A stretch of 64,000 nt of DNA from Oxalobacteraceae bacterium (GCA_027490255.1 JAIXYM010000010.1:36662-100661); one strand, 5' to 3'. Shown: positions 48,859 to 59,917, counted from the first letter of the stretch. The notes: generated from the sequence alone by a model not told the origin. Numbers and translations: made by a program.

Positions 48859-51222
48859 TTAAAAGCCGGTGCCAAGCTGAAACTGAAACCGCTGAATTCT
48901 ATCGAATGACTGTGGGTTGAGTGGGTAGCCCAGCGAAAGTTTGAGCGGACCGACGGGTGAGATCCAGCTGATGCCAAGGCCGGTACTGTAGCGTAGGTCT
49001 CCCAGACTGATGTTCTGTCCATATTGCGGGTTGAACACCTGGCCCGCATCGAAAAAGGTAAACCAGCGCAAGCTGCGGTCTACCCCAGTGCCGGGGAAAG
49101 GCAATTGTAGCTCCGCGTTCATGATCACCCGAGCCTGACCGCCGATGGGGAGGTTGAAGCGGCTCGACGAAGTAGTCGTTCCGGTGCCATCCACCGATAA
49201 CGAACCGGCAAAAAAACCACGTACTGACCCGATACCGCCAGCGTAGTAGTTTTTGAAAACAGGGAAACTTTTGCTCGAAAGGCCGGCACCATAACTGACC
49301 TCGCCGTTTACCGCCAAGGTAAGGTTCCCAAACAACGGCATGAAATACTGATCCTGATAGGTCGATCGATAGTATTGCGCGCTGCCTGCGGGCGAGACTT
49401 CGAGGTTGGCACGCCGAAAACGCCCCTGGGTTGGAATCAGTGCGCTGTCGCGATTATCACGCTGCCATGCCATGGTTAATGGGAAGGCAGTTGTCTCTGC
49501 GGCACCGATGCCCGAGGTGTTATCCGAATTCTCGGACACAAAGGTCTGATACCGCAACGGACTGTTGGAGAAAGTTTGTACCTGTGTGTTTTCGATACCC
49601 GCACCAACGAACACGCGATCGAGCTCCGACACCGGAATACCAAAGCTCACGTTACCGCCGCGCGACTCAACGCGGAAATCAACATCTGTCAAAAACAAGG
49701 GCGGGCGTGTGGTTCGCAAGAAAACTTCCACCGTACGGCTCACACCATCGTCAGTGAAATAAGGGTTGGTATGCGACAGCGATATGGTACGGAAAATCCG
49801 GCTGGTATTGACGGTGATACCAATGTTGTTACCACTACCAAAAGCATTGGCCTGATTGATCGAACCAGTCAACGTGAGTTTCTCACTGCTTGAAAAACCA
49901 GCACCCACCATCACGCTACCGGTCGGCTTCTCGACAACGTTCACATTCAGGTCCACCTGATCGGGCGTACCGGGTATGTCAACCGTATCAACTTTCGTAT
50001 CGGTAAAGTAGCCAAGACGTCCGATACGATCTTTCGAGAGGCGAATTCTATCGCCGTCGTACCATGAACTTTCGAGTTGCCTGAATTCTCGGCGAATGAC
50101 TTCGTCGCGGGTACGGTCATTACCACCGATATTGATTCGTCGCACGTAAACGCGCTTACCTGGATCGACAAACACAGTGAAGTTGACTTCGTTTTTTTCG
50201 CGATTGATTTGCGGGCTGGCATTCACATTCGCAAAGGCATAGCCAAAGACACCCATACGCTCTGAAATCTTGCGCGTGCTTTCGGTCATTTTTTCGCCTG
50301 AATAAGCATCGCCCGGCTTGAGACTGATCAGCGATTCAAATTCCTTCTCGCGCCCCAGCATTTCGCCTTCGAGTTTGATGCCAGCGATGGTGAATTTTGA
50401 ACCCTCATTCACATTGACTGTGATGTAGATATCTTTTTTGTCAGGCGTGATCGATACCTGTGTGGAATCGACCTGCATCTCCAAGTAGCCACGGTTCAGA
50501 TAGAAGGACCGCAGGGTTTCGATGTCACCCGCCAGTTTTTGCTTGGAATACTGATCCGCCTTGCTGTACCAGGTAAACCACCCAGAGGTCGAAAGCTTGA
50601 TCTGATCCCGCAATTCTTTTTCTGAAAAAGCCTTGTTGCCGACGATATTGATTTGCTTGATCCTCGCAACCTCACCCTCGTCTACGGCAAAGGTCACGTT
50701 CACGCGATTACGCTCTATTGGAGTGACTGTAGTGGTGATCTTCACTCCGTACAAGCCACGCGTTAGATACTGACGCTTGAGTTCTTGTTCAGCACGATCG
50801 ACCAGCGATCTATCGAGAATGCGGGATTCGCCCAACCCCAATTCCTTGAGTGATTTGGTCAGCTGTACCTTGTCGAACTCCTTGGTACCGGTGAATTCGA
50901 CGCTCGCAATCGCCGGCCGTTCTTCAAGCAGCACCACGAGCACGCTACCGTCAGCTTCGATGCGAACGTCTTTGAAAAAACCGGTGGCATACAAGGCCTT
51001 GATGGCCGCCGCAGCTTTTTCATCATTGAAGGTGTCACCCACGCGTACGGGCAAATAACTGAACACCGTGCCGGCTTCAGTACGCTGAATGCCTTCAACA
51101 CGAATATCCGTGACCGTAAATGGATCGAGTGCTAGCGCCTGCCCTGCACATACTAAAAATGCAGCAGCAGCAATTAGTCTGGGAACGAACGGCAGCGGGT
51201 TACGCTTGGAATGAAATGTCAT
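48859..51222 (-). CDS. bamA: Outer membrane protein assembly factor BamA
   Basis: BamA inserts beta-barrel proteins into the outer membrane. The 787-residue protein has a signal peptide ending AGQALA, five POTRA domains (FTVTDIRVEGIQR and repeats to about residue 420) and a C-terminal barrel ending in Phe (FQFQLGTGF). The conserved loop-6 motif region reads GGIGSVRGFFAGSL. A TTG codon lies directly before the ATG at 51222, which is taken as the start. Confidence 0.97.
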   Translation of the reverse strand: MTFHSKRNPLPFVPRLIAAAAFLVCAGQALALDPFTVTDIRVEGIQRTEAGTVFSYLPVRVGDTFNDEKAAAAIKALYATGFFKDVRIEADGSVLVVLLEERPAIASVEFTGTKEFDKVQLTKSLKELGLGESRILDRSLVDRAEQELKRQYLTRGLYGVKITTTVTPIERNRVNVTFAVDEGEVARIKQINIVGNKAFSEKELRDQIKLSTSGWFTWYSKADQYSKQKLAGDIETLRSFYLNRGYLEMQVDSTQVSITPDKKDIYITVNVNEGSKFTIAGIKLEGEMLGREKEFESLISLKPGDAYSGEKMTESTRKISERMGVFGYAFANVNASPQINREKNEVNFTVFVDPGKRVYVRRINIGGNDRTRDEVIRREFRQLESSWYDGDRIRLSKDRIGRLGYFTDTKVDTVDIPGTPDQVDLNVNVVEKPTGSVMVGAGFSSSEKLTLTGSINQANAFGSGNNIGITVNTSRIFRTISLSHTNPYFTDDGVSRTVEVFLRTTRPPLFLTDVDFRVESRGGNVSFGIPVSELDRVFVGAGIENTQVQTFSNSPLRYQTFVSENSDNTSGIGAAETTAFPLTMAWQRDNRDSALIPTQGRFRRANLEVSPAGSAQYYRSTYQDQYFMPLFGNLTLAVNGEVSYGAGLSSKSFPVFKNYYAGGIGSVRGFFAGSLSVDGTGTTTSSSRFNLPIGGQARVIMNAELQLPFPGTGVDRSLRWFTFFDAGQVFNPQYGQNISLGDLRYSTGLGISWISPVGPLKLSLGYPLNPQSFDRIQRFQFQLGTGF

Positions 51223-51276
51223 CAAAAAAACCAGCTTCGAGAATTATCTGCCGATGGTCGACAGGAATTGCCGGCA

Positions 51277-52635
51277 TCACCAAATCAGACGGGCAATATC
51301 ATTAAACATTGCCACTACCATCAATACCGCAAGTAGTCCGATACCTGCCCTTTGGGCCAGGGCACCAACTCGTTCAGATACTGGACGGCCGGAAAAAAGT
51401 TCCAGCGAATAATACAACAAATGCCCCCCATCCAGAACGGGAATTGGCAGTAGATTCATGACGCCCAGACTGATGCTGATAAAGGCCATGAACGACAGAA
51501 AACTGATCAGGCCAACGCGTGCGGTCTGGCCGGCATAATCGGCAATCGTAATCGGCCCTGTGATGTTTTTAAGGGACGCCTCGCCGATTAACATCTTGCC
51601 AAGCATGGTGACCGTCATCACGCTGGTGTCCCAGGTCTTGCGGGTCGCTCGAGCGACCGCCTCAGGCAGGTTTGCCTTGACAATTGTCGTTGCCGCGGAC
51701 ATATCCACCTGCGCTCGGATGCGTCCAACGGTGCGCTCGCCCATGCGCTCGGACTGGGGTGTCACCGAGACCGAAAAAGGCTGCCCGGACCGCAATCCCT
51801 CGAGCTCAAGCATTTTCCCGGGCGCAGATTGCAAACGCTCGACAAACGCAACGCCATCGGGTACCGGTTCACCATCAATACGCAGGATCTGATCACCCGG
51901 CTGCAATCCGGCACGCTCTGCGGGCCCGTCCGCCATAATCTGCCCCAGAATTGCGGGCGGACGCGCGAGATCCAAACCCAGACGATCGAGCAAATGGCTG
52001 TCAAGATCATCGGCTGCGATACTACCCAAAGACAATACGACTTCGCTGCTGACGCGATCACCCCGCGCATCCACGCGAACCAGTTCGATACGCGCCGACT
52101 GACCGGCAATCGCCGATTGCAGCAGCTTCCATCGCATTTCTGACCAGGCGCTGACCGGTTCGCCATTGACTGCGGTCACCGTATCGCCCGATTTCATGCC
52201 GGCGATCTCGGCTAGCCCTCCCTGCGCCAAACGCACTTGCGATACGGGCTCAGGGATGCCGTAGCTGTAGAGCCCAGCAAACAGCACAATCGCCAGCAGA
52301 AAATTCGCTAATGGCCCCGCAGCGACAATAGCAATGCGCTTCCATACCGACTGCCGGGTAAATTCACGCGCTGAATCGGCTTCACTTATCTCGCCCACAT
52401 CGCTCTCGCGTGCATCGAGCATTTTGACGTAGCCCCCGAGCGGCACAAGTGATATCGCCCATTCGGTCTGATCCGGTCCGAACCGGCGTGACCAGACTAC
52501 TTTGCCCAAGCCCACTGAAAATCGCAGCACCTTCACACCGCACCATCGGGCGACTAAATAGTGACCCAGCTCGTGGATGATCACCAGCACGCCAATGACG
52601 ACGATAAAAGCCCCTACGGTTCTCAGCAACTCCAT
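51277..52635 (-). CDS. rseP: Site-2 intramembrane zinc protease RseP
   Basis: RseP cleaves anti-sigma factor RseA in the membrane during the envelope stress response. The 452-residue protein has HELGH in the first transmembrane helix (zinc and catalytic residues), the third ligand in NLLPIPVLDGGHLL, two PDZ domains (about residues 125-300), and four membrane segments. It sits between dxr and bamA, its usual place. Confidence 0.96.
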   Translation of the reverse strand: MELLRTVGAFIVVIGVLVIIHELGHYLVARWCGVKVLRFSVGLGKVVWSRRFGPDQTEWAISLVPLGGYVKMLDARESDVGEISEADSAREFTRQSVWKRIAIVAAGPLANFLLAIVLFAGLYSYGIPEPVSQVRLAQGGLAEIAGMKSGDTVTAVNGEPVSAWSEMRWKLLQSAIAGQSARIELVRVDARGDRVSSEVVLSLGSIAADDLDSHLLDRLGLDLARPPAILGQIMADGPAERAGLQPGDQILRIDGEPVPDGVAFVERLQSAPGKMLELEGLRSGQPFSVSVTPQSERMGERTVGRIRAQVDMSAATTIVKANLPEAVARATRKTWDTSVMTVTMLGKMLIGEASLKNITGPITIADYAGQTARVGLISFLSFMAFISISLGVMNLLPIPVLDGGHLLYYSLELFSGRPVSERVGALAQRAGIGLLAVLMVVAMFNDIARLIW

Positions 52636-52656
52636 CTCACCACTCCGGTAGGAAAA

Positions 52657-53826
52657 TCAGGTCAGCAGCTCGCGCGCCACTGAACGCGCACGCTGGTCTT
52701 GCAGCAGTAAACTATCCAGATCATCGACAGGCACGTTGGGCAATCGGTTCATCACCTGCTCAATGACTTGCGGAATTTTTCGGAAACCAATTACTCGATC
52801 GAGAAACGCCTCAACGGCAATTTCATTCGCCGCATTCAAGACTGCGGGAGCACTACCACCCGCGTGAAGCGCATCGAAGGCCAGCTTCAGGCAAGGGAAA
52901 CGCAGATAGTCGGGTTCACGGAAATTCAGTTGCGCAATACGCGCCAGATCGATGGGGTCGACACCCGAATCGATACGATCCGGGTAGGCCAGTGCATGCG
53001 CAATCGGCGTGCGCATATCGGGATTACCTAGCTGCGCCAGCACCGAACCATCGGCATAGGAGACCATCGAATGAATTACGCTTTGGGGATGAATCACGAC
53101 CTCGATCTGGTCAGGCTGGGCGCCAAACAACCAATGCGCCTCAATTACTTCCAGACCTTTATTCATCATGGTCGCCGAGTCCACCGAAATTTTACGCCCC
53201 ATGCTCCAGTTCGGATGTGCGACCGCCTGCTCAGGCGTGACCTCATCGAGCGTAGCGACATCACGATCAAGGAAGGGCCCACCAGAGGCCGTCAGCAAAA
53301 TCTTGCGTATGCCATGCGCCTGCGGCGTGCGCTGATATCCCAAGGGCAGACACTGAAAAATCGCGTTGTGTTCACTATCGATCGGCAACAGCGTCGCACC
53401 ACTGGCAGCTATCGCGTCCATGAACAAGGCGCCTGACATCACCAGCGCCTCTTTGTTCGCCAACAATACTTTCTTGCCGGCCCGTGCCGCTGCCAGCGTG
53501 GGCCGCAGCCCCGCTGCACCGACAATCGCCGCCATCACTGTCGTGCACTCGGCAGCACTGGCGACATCACACAAAGCTTGTTCGCCGTAGGCCACTTCGG
53601 TAGACAGCCCTTTGTTTTTCAGCAGCGCAGAAAGTTCTTCAGCCGCGGCAGCCGTAGCCACCACCGCAAACGCCGGACGAAATTGCTCGCATTGCACAGC
53701 GAGTTCCGCTACCCGCGTATGCGCGGTCAGGGCGTGAATACGATAGCGATCCGGATGGCGGGCGACCACGTCTAGGGTGGAGACACCGATCGAACCAGTC
53801 GCGCCGAGCAAGGTAATGGATTGCAT
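52657..53826 (-). CDS. dxr: 1-deoxy-D-xylulose 5-phosphate reductoisomerase
   Basis: Dxr makes methylerythritol phosphate, the first committed step of the MEP isoprenoid pathway. The 389-residue enzyme starts with the NADPH motif [15 protein letters not shown] and has [22 protein letters not shown] and TASGGPFLD near the metal and substrate sites. It starts 12 bases after the cdsA stop. Confidence 0.97.
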   Translation of the reverse strand: MQSITLLGATGSIGVSTLDVVARHPDRYRIHALTAHTRVAELAVQCEQFRPAFAVVATAAAAEELSALLKNKGLSTEVAYGEQALCDVASAAECTTVMAAIVGAAGLRPTLAAARAGKKVLLANKEALVMSGALFMDAIAASGATLLPIDSEHNAIFQCLPLGYQRTPQAHGIRKILLTASGGPFLDRDVATLDEVTPEQAVAHPNWSMGRKISVDSATMMNKGLEVIEAHWLFGAQPDQIEVVIHPQSVIHSMVSYADGSVLAQLGNPDMRTPIAHALAYPDRIDSGVDPIDLARIAQLNFREPDYLRFPCLKLAFDALHAGGSAPAVLNAANEIAVEAFLDRVIGFRKIPQVIEQVMNRLPNVPVDDLDSLLLQDQRARSVARELLT

Positions 53827-53838
53827 CGTGTTTTCTTT

Positions 53839-54657
53839 TCAGCCCATACTCACACTGATGAGGAATGCCAGCGGCATTACCGGTACCAACGCATCAATGC
53901 GATCCAGCACACCACCATGCCCGGGCAGCAAGGCGCTGCTATCTTTGACACCAGCACGGCGCTTCATCAGGGATTCAAACAAATCGCCCACCACGCTGGC
54001 GGCGACCAGCACACTCATCAGTACAACCCAGAGCGGCCAGCCAAAACGCACTTGAAGCGCTGGCGCAAAACTGTCCGCCAATATCGGAATTTGGGTGGAG
54101 ATGCCGGCTAACACGAGCACCGCCAGCCAACCACCGGCCACACCTTCCCAAGTCTTGCCGGGCGAGATCTCTGGCGCCAGTTTACGACGGCCGAATGCTC
54201 TGCCGGCAAAGTAGGCGCCTATGTCAGCCACCCAAACGATCGCCATGGCGGAAATCAGGAAAACGGCAGAACGCTGAAACATCCCTGCGATCGCGATGAA
54301 ACAACCGAACAGCGACAAGAGATAAACGATCGCAAACAAGAAGCCGCGCGGCCCACCCGTTGGTGGCAAACCCAGTTTGAGCGCCGGTGCGAAACGCAGC
54401 GCCCAAATCAGTACGCACAAGGCAGCGAGCGCGCCCCAGTCACCGGGGGCCCGGTCTGCCATCAGCGGTAGCAACAACGCTGCTGCAATCGCGAGCGGCA
54501 ACGCAAAACGCACGCCAAACAAGCGCAGGCTCTCCCAGCAAGCTGCACCGAAAAATATCGCGAGGGTGAGATAAAAAGCGACCAGAGAACCTGAGCCGAG
54601 CACACCTGCCAGTAAGAGCAGAAGCACCACCGCCGTCAGCACACGCTGGCGCAGCAT
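53839..54657 (-). CDS. cdsA: Phosphatidate cytidylyltransferase
   Basis: CdsA makes CDP-diacylglycerol for phospholipid synthesis. The 272-residue membrane protein has about eight hydrophobic segments and the C-terminal signature of the family: VGDLFESLMKRRAGVKDSS, then LLPGHGGVLDRIDAL. Its start shares one base with the uppS stop (TGATG). Confidence 0.96.
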   Translation of the reverse strand: MLRQRVLTAVVLLLLLAGVLGSGSLVAFYLTLAIFFGAACWESLRLFGVRFALPLAIAAALLLPLMADRAPGDWGALAALCVLIWALRFAPALKLGLPPTGGPRGFLFAIVYLLSLFGCFIAIAGMFQRSAVFLISAMAIVWVADIGAYFAGRAFGRRKLAPEISPGKTWEGVAGGWLAVLVLAGISTQIPILADSFAPALQVRFGWPLWVVLMSVLVAASVVGDLFESLMKRRAGVKDSSALLPGHGGVLDRIDALVPVMPLAFLISVSMG

Positions 54658-55415
54658 CAGGAAGCCTTCCTGACCTCGATCAGCTGCGCGCTGGTGCGTC
54701 CAAAACGTCGCTCGCGCTGCTGATAAGAGGCGATAGCTTCATCGAGCGCAGCCGCATTGAAATCAGGCCAGAAGGTTTCGGTGAAATACAGCTCGGTATA
54801 GGCAAGCTGCCACAATAAAAAATTGGAGATGCGCTGCTCACCCCCGGTGCGGATGAACAGATCAGGCTCAGGCGCATGCGCCATGCAGAGATAGGGCGCG
54901 AGATCATCCTCGGTGTAGTTGGTAAGTCCCGGGCGCTCGATGAGCATTTTGTTCATCGCTTGCAGCATGTCCCAGCGACCACCATAGTTGGCGCAAATGG
55001 TGAGCGTCAAACGCTGGTTATCCGCAGTTTTCGCTTCGGACTCAGCAATCTGCGCTTGCAGTCGCTCATCAAAACGCGAAAGATCGCCGACGATCTTGAG
55101 ACAGATGCCATTGGCATCCATGCGACTGACTTCACGATCGAGCACGCTGGAAAAAAGCCGCATCAGCGTGGCGACTTCGTCGGGTGGGCGACGCCAGTTT
55201 TCAGAGCTGAAGGCAAACAGCGTAAGGTGGCCAATGCCCCGCTCGATACAGGCGCGGACAATGCCACGCACAGCTTCCACACCCTTTACGTGTCCCGTCA
55301 CCCGCGGCAAGTAGCGCGAGGTCGCCCAGCGCCCATTACCATCCATAATGATCGCCACATGCGCCGGGATCAGCGACGTTTCGGGAATATCAAGCGTTGA
55401 ACTAGTTTGACTCAT
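54657..55415 (-). CDS. uppS: Undecaprenyl diphosphate synthase (isoprenyl transferase)
   Basis: This cis-prenyltransferase builds the C55 lipid carrier for cell-wall synthesis. The 252-residue protein has the signature [13 protein letters not shown] with the catalytic Asp, [11 protein letters not shown] and [19 protein letters not shown]. The start was placed at [12 protein letters not shown], with a purine-rich stretch upstream; the open frame goes 19 codons further without family match. Confidence 0.96.
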   Translation of the reverse strand: MSQTSSTLDIPETSLIPAHVAIIMDGNGRWATSRYLPRVTGHVKGVEAVRGIVRACIERGIGHLTLFAFSSENWRRPPDEVATLMRLFSSVLDREVSRMDANGICLKIVGDLSRFDERLQAQIAESEAKTADNQRLTLTICANYGGRWDMLQAMNKMLIERPGLTNYTEDDLAPYLCMAHAPEPDLFIRTGGEQRISNFLLWQLAYTELYFTETFWPDFNAAALDEAIASYQQRERRFGRTSAQLIEVRKAS

Positions 55416-55475
55416 GCGGCGGTTTCCGTTGGCAGGGATGATAGAAGAGAGGCGACTCAGTGCGCCCTCCATCGC

Positions 55476-56036
55476 TTACACCGTCAGCACTTCCTTTTCT
55501 TTCTCGGCGACCAGCTTGTCGATTTCCGTAACAAACTTGTCGGTCAGTTTTTGCACATCATCCTGCGCGCGACGCTCATCATCTTCGGAAATCGCTTTAT
55601 CCTTAAGAAGCTTTTTCAGCCCTTCATTGGCATCACGCCGGATATTGCGAACTGCGATTTTGGCATCCTCAGCTTCGCTCTTGCACAGCTTGACCATCTC
55701 CTTACGACGCTCTTCGGTGAGCGCCGGCGTCGGCACCCGAATGATGTCACCTTGCGTGGAAGGGTTCAGCCCCAGATCAGATTCACGAATCGCCTTTTCT
55801 ACGGTGGCGATCATTTTCTTTTCCCAAGGCTGCACACCAATTGTTCGCGCATCAAGCAACGTGATATTGGCAACCTGACTAATGTGCGTCGGTGTTCCGT
55901 AGTAATCCACCTGAACGTGATCGAGTATCCCGGCGTGAGCACGTCCGGTACGCACCTTGGCCAAATCGGCCTTGAGCGTGTCGATCGATTTTTGCATTTT
56001 TTGCTCAGTATTCTTTTTGACGTCAGCAACGGTCAT
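55476..56036 (-). CDS. frr: Ribosome recycling factor
   Basis: RRF splits post-termination ribosomes with EF-G. The 186-residue product begins [19 protein letters not shown] and has [10 protein letters not shown], the hinge, and the C-terminal coiled coil with [21 protein letters not shown] lies before the ATG at 56036, which rules out the longer frame upstream. The order pyrH-frr-uppS is standard. Confidence 0.97.
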   Translation of the reverse strand: MTVADVKKNTEQKMQKSIDTLKADLAKVRTGRAHAGILDHVQVDYYGTPTHISQVANITLLDARTIGVQPWEKKMIATVEKAIRESDLGLNPSTQGDIIRVPTPALTEERRKEMVKLCKSEAEDAKIAVRNIRRDANEGLKKLLKDKAISEDDERRAQDDVQKLTDKFVTEIDKLVAEKEKEVLTV

Positions 56037-56082
56037 GCTGTCCTCCTGTAAAACGGATAAATAAGTTCGCCCTGCCCGCTGA

Positions 56083-56799
56083 TCACACGTGGACCAACGT
56101 ACCTTCATCCTCACCCAGAATGACGCTCTGCAGCGCGCCGGGTTTGACGATGGAGAATACCCGGATAGGCAGCTTCTGGTCACGGCACAGCGCAAAGGCC
56201 GTGGCGTCCATTACTTGCAAACGCTTTGCGATGGCCTCATCAAAGCTGATTTTGGAATAACGGGTCGCAGTCGGATCTTTTTTGGGATCTGCGCTATAAA
56301 TGCCATCAACCTTGGTTGCCTTTAGCACCACCTCGGCGCCAATTTCAGCGCCGCGTAGTGCAGCAGCCGTGTCCGTGGTGAAGAAGGGATTGCCCGTACC
56401 CGCTGCGAAGACAACGATCTTGCCTTCTTCGAGATACTGCAATGCCTTGGGCCGCACATAGGGCTCAACCACCTGCTCGATACCAATGGCCGACATCACA
56501 CGAGCCATCATACCGGCCTGACGCATCGCGTCGGCCAAGGCAAGCGAATTCATCACGGTAGCCAGCATGCCCATGTAATCGGCAGTCGCACGATCCATAC
56601 CCTGCGCACCCGGTGCAACGCCACGAAAAATATTACCGCCACCAATGACGATGGCAACTTCAACGCCCAGCTTCGCCACATCGGAAACATCAGCCACCAT
56701 GCGCTCGATGGTCGCGCGATTGATGCCATAAGCATCGTCGCCCATCAAAGCCTCGCCGGAGAGTTTCAGAAGTACGCGCTTGTATACGGGTGTCGTCAT
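56083..56799 (-). CDS. pyrH: UMP kinase
   Basis: PyrH phosphorylates UMP to UDP and is allosterically controlled by GTP and UTP. The 238-residue protein has the amino-acid-kinase-fold start [23 protein letters not shown], and [15 protein letters not shown]. The ATG at 56799 with GGGAG upstream is preferred over an in-frame TTG five codons earlier. Confidence 0.97.
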   Translation of the reverse strand: MTTPVYKRVLLKLSGEALMGDDAYGINRATIERMVADVSDVAKLGVEVAIVIGGGNIFRGVAPGAQGMDRATADYMGMLATVMNSLALADAMRQAGMMARVMSAIGIEQVVEPYVRPKALQYLEEGKIVVFAAGTGNPFFTTDTAAALRGAEIGAEVVLKATKVDGIYSADPKKDPTATRYSKISFDEAIAKRLQVMDATAFALCRDQKLPIRVFSIVKPGALQSVILGEDEGTLVHV

Positions 56800-56941
56800 C
56801 AGCAATGCTCCCAATTCCTTTATTGTCGTTGAAGAGGTACCGGCGGGCCCCTTCTGCTTCGCTATAAATTTAATCCCGGAACGCCGCCGTATTTTACCGG
56901 CTGCGAGCCTGCTTGTAGCAATGCTCGATTGCCCTCAACCC

Positions 56942-56965
56942 AAAAAAACGGGCCTTTCGGCCCGT
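56942..56965 (-). terminator. Rho-independent terminator after rpsB-tsf
   Basis: ACGGGCC (56948-56954) pairs with GGCCCGT (56959-56965) around TTTC. Seven A residues at 56942-56948 give the U-run on the minus strand. It lies 10 bases after the tsf stop and separates it from pyrH. Confidence 0.92.
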
Positions 56966-56974
56966 AATATCAGA

Positions 56975-57856
56975 TCAACCTTTCTGTGCAGCGGCTACCT
57001 GCGCCGCAACCTCGGCAGCAAAGTCATCTTGCTTTTTCTCAATGCCTTCACCCACCACATACATCACAAAGGACTTCACTGATGTATTGGCGGCCTTGAG
57101 CATTTGCTCAACCGTCTGTTTGTCATTCTTGACAAACGCCTGATTGAAGAGCGACACCTCTTTCAGATATTTTTGCACCGAACCCTCGACCATCTTGGCA
57201 GCGATATCTGCAGGCTTGCCGGACTCTTCTGCTTTCAGTCGTGCAACCGAGCGCTCTTTCTCGATCAGATCGGCAGGCACATCATCGGAGGACAACGCTA
57301 CAGGCTTCATCGCCGCAATATGCATCGCTACATCCTTGCCAACCTGCTCATCTGAGCCATCAAATTCGACCATCACGCCAATACGGGTACCGTGCAAATA
57401 AGAGACCAGCTTGGAAGACGTCTGAAAACGATGAAAACGACGAATCGACATGTTCTCGCCGATACGGCCAATCAATTCAGCGCGGATTTCTTCAACAGTC
57501 TTGCCATCCAGCGGCAAGGCCGACAAAGCAGCCACATCCGCAGGGTTTTTCTCGCTCACCAGACGCGCAACGTCGGCGGTAAATTTCAGGAAGTCATCGT
57601 TCTTGGACACGAAATCGGTTTCGCAATTGACTTCGATCAGTGTACCCACGCCACCAGCGATATGCGCACCCACAACGCCTTCAGCGGTCACGCGCGAAGC
57701 GGCCTTGGAAGCTTTGCTGCCCAGCTTAACGCGAAGGATTTCTTCAGCACGAGCCATGTCACCTTCGGCCTCGGTCAGCGCCTTCTTGCATTCCATCATT
57801 GGGGCATCTGTTTTTGCCCGCAGTTCACCCACCATTGCTGCTGTAATTGCCGCCAT
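56975..57856 (-). CDS. tsf: Elongation factor Ts
   Basis: EF-Ts exchanges GDP on EF-Tu. The 293-residue product starts [27 protein letters not shown] with the conserved N-terminal domain, then [14 protein letters not shown], the core that contacts EF-Tu. AAGGAGAAAA precedes the ATG at 57856. It follows rpsB on the same strand, and a strong terminator ends the pair. Confidence 0.97.
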   Translation of the reverse strand: MAAITAAMVGELRAKTDAPMMECKKALTEAEGDMARAEEILRVKLGSKASKAASRVTAEGVVGAHIAGGVGTLIEVNCETDFVSKNDDFLKFTADVARLVSEKNPADVAALSALPLDGKTVEEIRAELIGRIGENMSIRRFHRFQTSSKLVSYLHGTRIGVMVEFDGSDEQVGKDVAMHIAAMKPVALSSDDVPADLIEKERSVARLKAEESGKPADIAAKMVEGSVQKYLKEVSLFNQAFVKNDKQTVEQMLKAANTSVKSFVMYVVGEGIEKKQDDFAAEVAAQVAAAQKG

Positions 57857-58025
57857 ATTTTTCTCCTTGATTCTTAACGAGGACGCCGCCAGGGCATCCC
57901 AATTCAACAATTCATTTACCGCGTCTCGCCGCATCCGGTAGCGCATTCCGCCCGAAAAAAAGGGGCGAACGGTCGTTGCCCCATTTTTTCAGCCTCAGTG
58001 CGGACGGCTGTTGATGAGGGAGGCA

Positions 58026-58775
58026 TCAAGCCTGATCGCTGACCTCAACAAATTCATCTGCACCGGCTTTGACGGACTCAACGATGTCATTCATCGAATT
58101 CGAACGGCCCTCGAGGATCGCGTCGGCTACGCCACGTGCGTAGAGAGTGATCGCCTTGGAAGAGTCATCATTGCCCGGAATGACATAAGTCACGCCTTGT
58201 GGTGTGTGGTTGGTATCAACGACGCCGATAACCGGAATGCCCAGCTTGATCGCTTCAGTGATTGCACCCTTGTGATAACCAACATCGATCACAAAAATCG
58301 CATCAGGCACGCCACCCATGTCTTTAATGCCGCCGATCGCTTTTTGCAGCTTGTCGAGTTCGCGATTAAACATCAGCGCCTCTTTCTTCGACATCTTTTC
58401 GACGGAGCCGTCAGCGATAGCGGATTCCATTTCTTTCAGTCGCTTGATCGACGTCTTGATGGTCTTGAAATTGGTCAGCGTACCGCCGAGCCAGCGCTGG
58501 TCAACGAAAGGAACGCCTGCACGCTGCGCTTCAGCGGCGATGATGTCGCGGGCCTGACGCTTGGTGCCAACCATCATGATAGTGCCGCGATTAGCGGACA
58601 ATTGGCGGATGTACTTCATCGCATCCTGGAACATGACCATGGTCTTTTCCAGATTGACGATATGAATTTTGTTGCGATGACCGAAGATATACGGGGCCAT
58701 CTTTGGGTTCCAGAAGCGGGTTTGGTGACCAAAATGGACACCGGCTTCCAGCATTTCACGCATGGTAACGGACAT
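58026..58775 (-). CDS. rpsB: 30S ribosomal protein S2
   Basis: This 249-residue small-subunit protein begins [30 protein letters not shown] and has the conserved [15 protein letters not shown] and [10 protein letters not shown]. It is the first gene of rpsB-tsf, behind a leader of about 170 bases that contains two hairpins and may carry S2 autoregulation, as in other proteobacteria. Confidence 0.98.
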   Translation of the reverse strand: MSVTMREMLEAGVHFGHQTRFWNPKMAPYIFGHRNKIHIVNLEKTMVMFQDAMKYIRQLSANRGTIMMVGTKRQARDIIAAEAQRAGVPFVDQRWLGGTLTNFKTIKTSIKRLKEMESAIADGSVEKMSKKEALMFNRELDKLQKAIGGIKDMGGVPDAIFVIDVGYHKGAITEAIKLGIPVIGVVDTNHTPQGVTYVIPGNDDSSKAITLYARGVADAILEGRSNSMNDIVESVKAGADEFVEVSDQA

Positions 58776-58945
58776 GAACTATTCTCCAGGGTTGGGTCTG
58801 GAGCCCGGCCAGTAACCCCACTGACATGGTCAGTAGCGGGCACCCTTGGCGGCGCGGACTCGCGATTTACAAAATAACAACGGTTGTTATCCTGAATCGT
58901 CGCCTACTCTCTTTCGAGTGAAATATCAGCGGCGATTCAAGCTAA
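58776..58945 (-). promoter_or_regulatory. rpsB leader with two hairpins, candidate S2 autoregulatory RNA
   Basis: The minus-strand leader holds an A+T hairpin with ATAACAAC (58874-58881) pairing with GTTGTTAT (58883-58890), followed on that strand by TTTTG. Closer to the gene there is a second hairpin, ACTGAC (58820-58825) with GTCAGT (58829-58834), which can extend through CCC/GGG. In E. coli, S2 represses rpsB-tsf through its leader. Whether this RNA does the same is inference. Confidence 0.5.
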
Positions 58946-58951
58946 CCCGGG

Positions 58952-58981
58952 ATTCTACCTGAGATTCCGGCTGAGTTACAA
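58952..58981 (-). promoter_or_regulatory. Candidate sigma-70 promoter of rpsB-tsf
   Basis: On the minus strand, TTGTAA (58981-58976) and TAGAAT (58957-58952) are separated by 18 bases. The predicted start is about 170 bases ahead of the rpsB ATG, which leaves room for a regulatory leader. Confidence 0.55.
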
Positions 58982-59020
58982 ACATGAGAGCACGTGAGGG
59001 CAGCGGTTTTCGCGGTCGAC

Positions 59021-59026
59021 TATAAT
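59021..59026 (+). promoter_or_regulatory. Candidate -10 box for map-glnD
   Basis: A perfect TATAAT lies 54 bases ahead of the map ATG on the plus strand. No good -35 is seen 16-18 bases upstream, so activity may depend on an activator or on the surrounding sequence. Confidence 0.5.
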
Positions 59027-59080
59027 CGTGGTTTGGCTGCGGGCACAGCAGCTTCACTCACATTTCCGCCGACACTTTAT

Positions 59081-59917
59081 ATGGGTTCTATCTCGATCAA
59101 GACAGACGAAGACATTGCCGGCATGCGTGTCGCAGGTCGGCTGGCATCGGAAGTCCTTGATTTCATTACACCTTATGTGAAAGCCGGGATCAGCACCGGG
59201 GAGCTCGACCGACTGTGTCATGAGTACATGGTGAACGTGCAGCAGAGCATTCCCGCCCCACTGAATTACTGCCCGCCCGGCTACACCCCCTACCCAAAGG
59301 CCATCTGCACCTCGGTCAACGACGTGGTCTGTCACGGCATACCCGGTGACAAGGTGCTCAAGAACGGTGATGTTATCAATATTGACATCACCGTCATCAA
59401 AGATGGCTACCACGGCGACACCAGCCGCATGTTTTATGTTGGTGAGCCCTCCATCCTTGCCAGACGTCTCACCGACATCACCTATGAGTGCATGTGGCTG
59501 GGCATCTCCAAAATCCGTGCCGGCGCTTACCTTGGCGATCTTGGGCACGTCATTCAGCAACACGCAGAAAAAGCGGGCTTCTCCATCGTGCGCGAGTTTT
59601 GCGGTCATGGCATCGGCAAAGTATTCCACGAGGAACCGCAGGTGCTGCATTACGGTCGCCCCGGCACACTCGATCAACTCCAGGCCGGCATGATCTTCAC
59701 GGTGGAGCCCATGGTCAATGCGGGTAAACGCGAAATCCGTGAAATGGGCGATGGCTGGACCATCAAAACGCGCGATCGCAGCCTGTCAGCGCAATGGGAA
59801 CATACCGTTCTGGTGACAGAAACCGGTTACGAAGTCCTCACCGTCTCGGCGGCAAGCCCCGCGCCTCCCGCACTCATTCAGGAAAGCCATGCAGGCAAGC
59901 CAGCCGCCATGGCCTGA
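59081..59917 (+). CDS. map: Methionine aminopeptidase, type I
   Basis: Map removes the N-terminal Met from nascent proteins. The 278-residue product starts MGSISIKTDEDIAGMRVAGRLA and has the five metal ligands of the pita-bread fold: Asp in INIDITV, Asp in GYHGDTSRMF, His in CGHGIGKVFHEEP, Glu in FTVEPMV and Glu in QWEHTVLVTE. It is divergent from rpsB, a classical arrangement. The open frame upstream of 59081 holds the promoter region and is not coding. Confidence 0.96.
   Translation: MGSISIKTDEDIAGMRVAGRLASEVLDFITPYVKAGISTGELDRLCHEYMVNVQQSIPAPLNYCPPGYTPYPKAICTSVNDVVCHGIPGDKVLKNGDVINIDITVIKDGYHGDTSRMFYVGEPSILARRLTDITYECMWLGISKIRAGAYLGDLGHVIQQHAEKAGFSIVREFCGHGIGKVFHEEPQVLHYGRPGTLDQLQAGMIFTVEPMVNAGKREIREMGDGWTIKTRDRSLSAQWEHTVLVTETGYEVLTVSAASPAPPALIQESHAGKPAAMA

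Noticed and set aside
56037..56195. Longer N-terminus for ribosome recycling factor
   Set aside because: The extension overlaps pyrH and the ATG at 56036 has an excellent AGGAGG and the exact family start.
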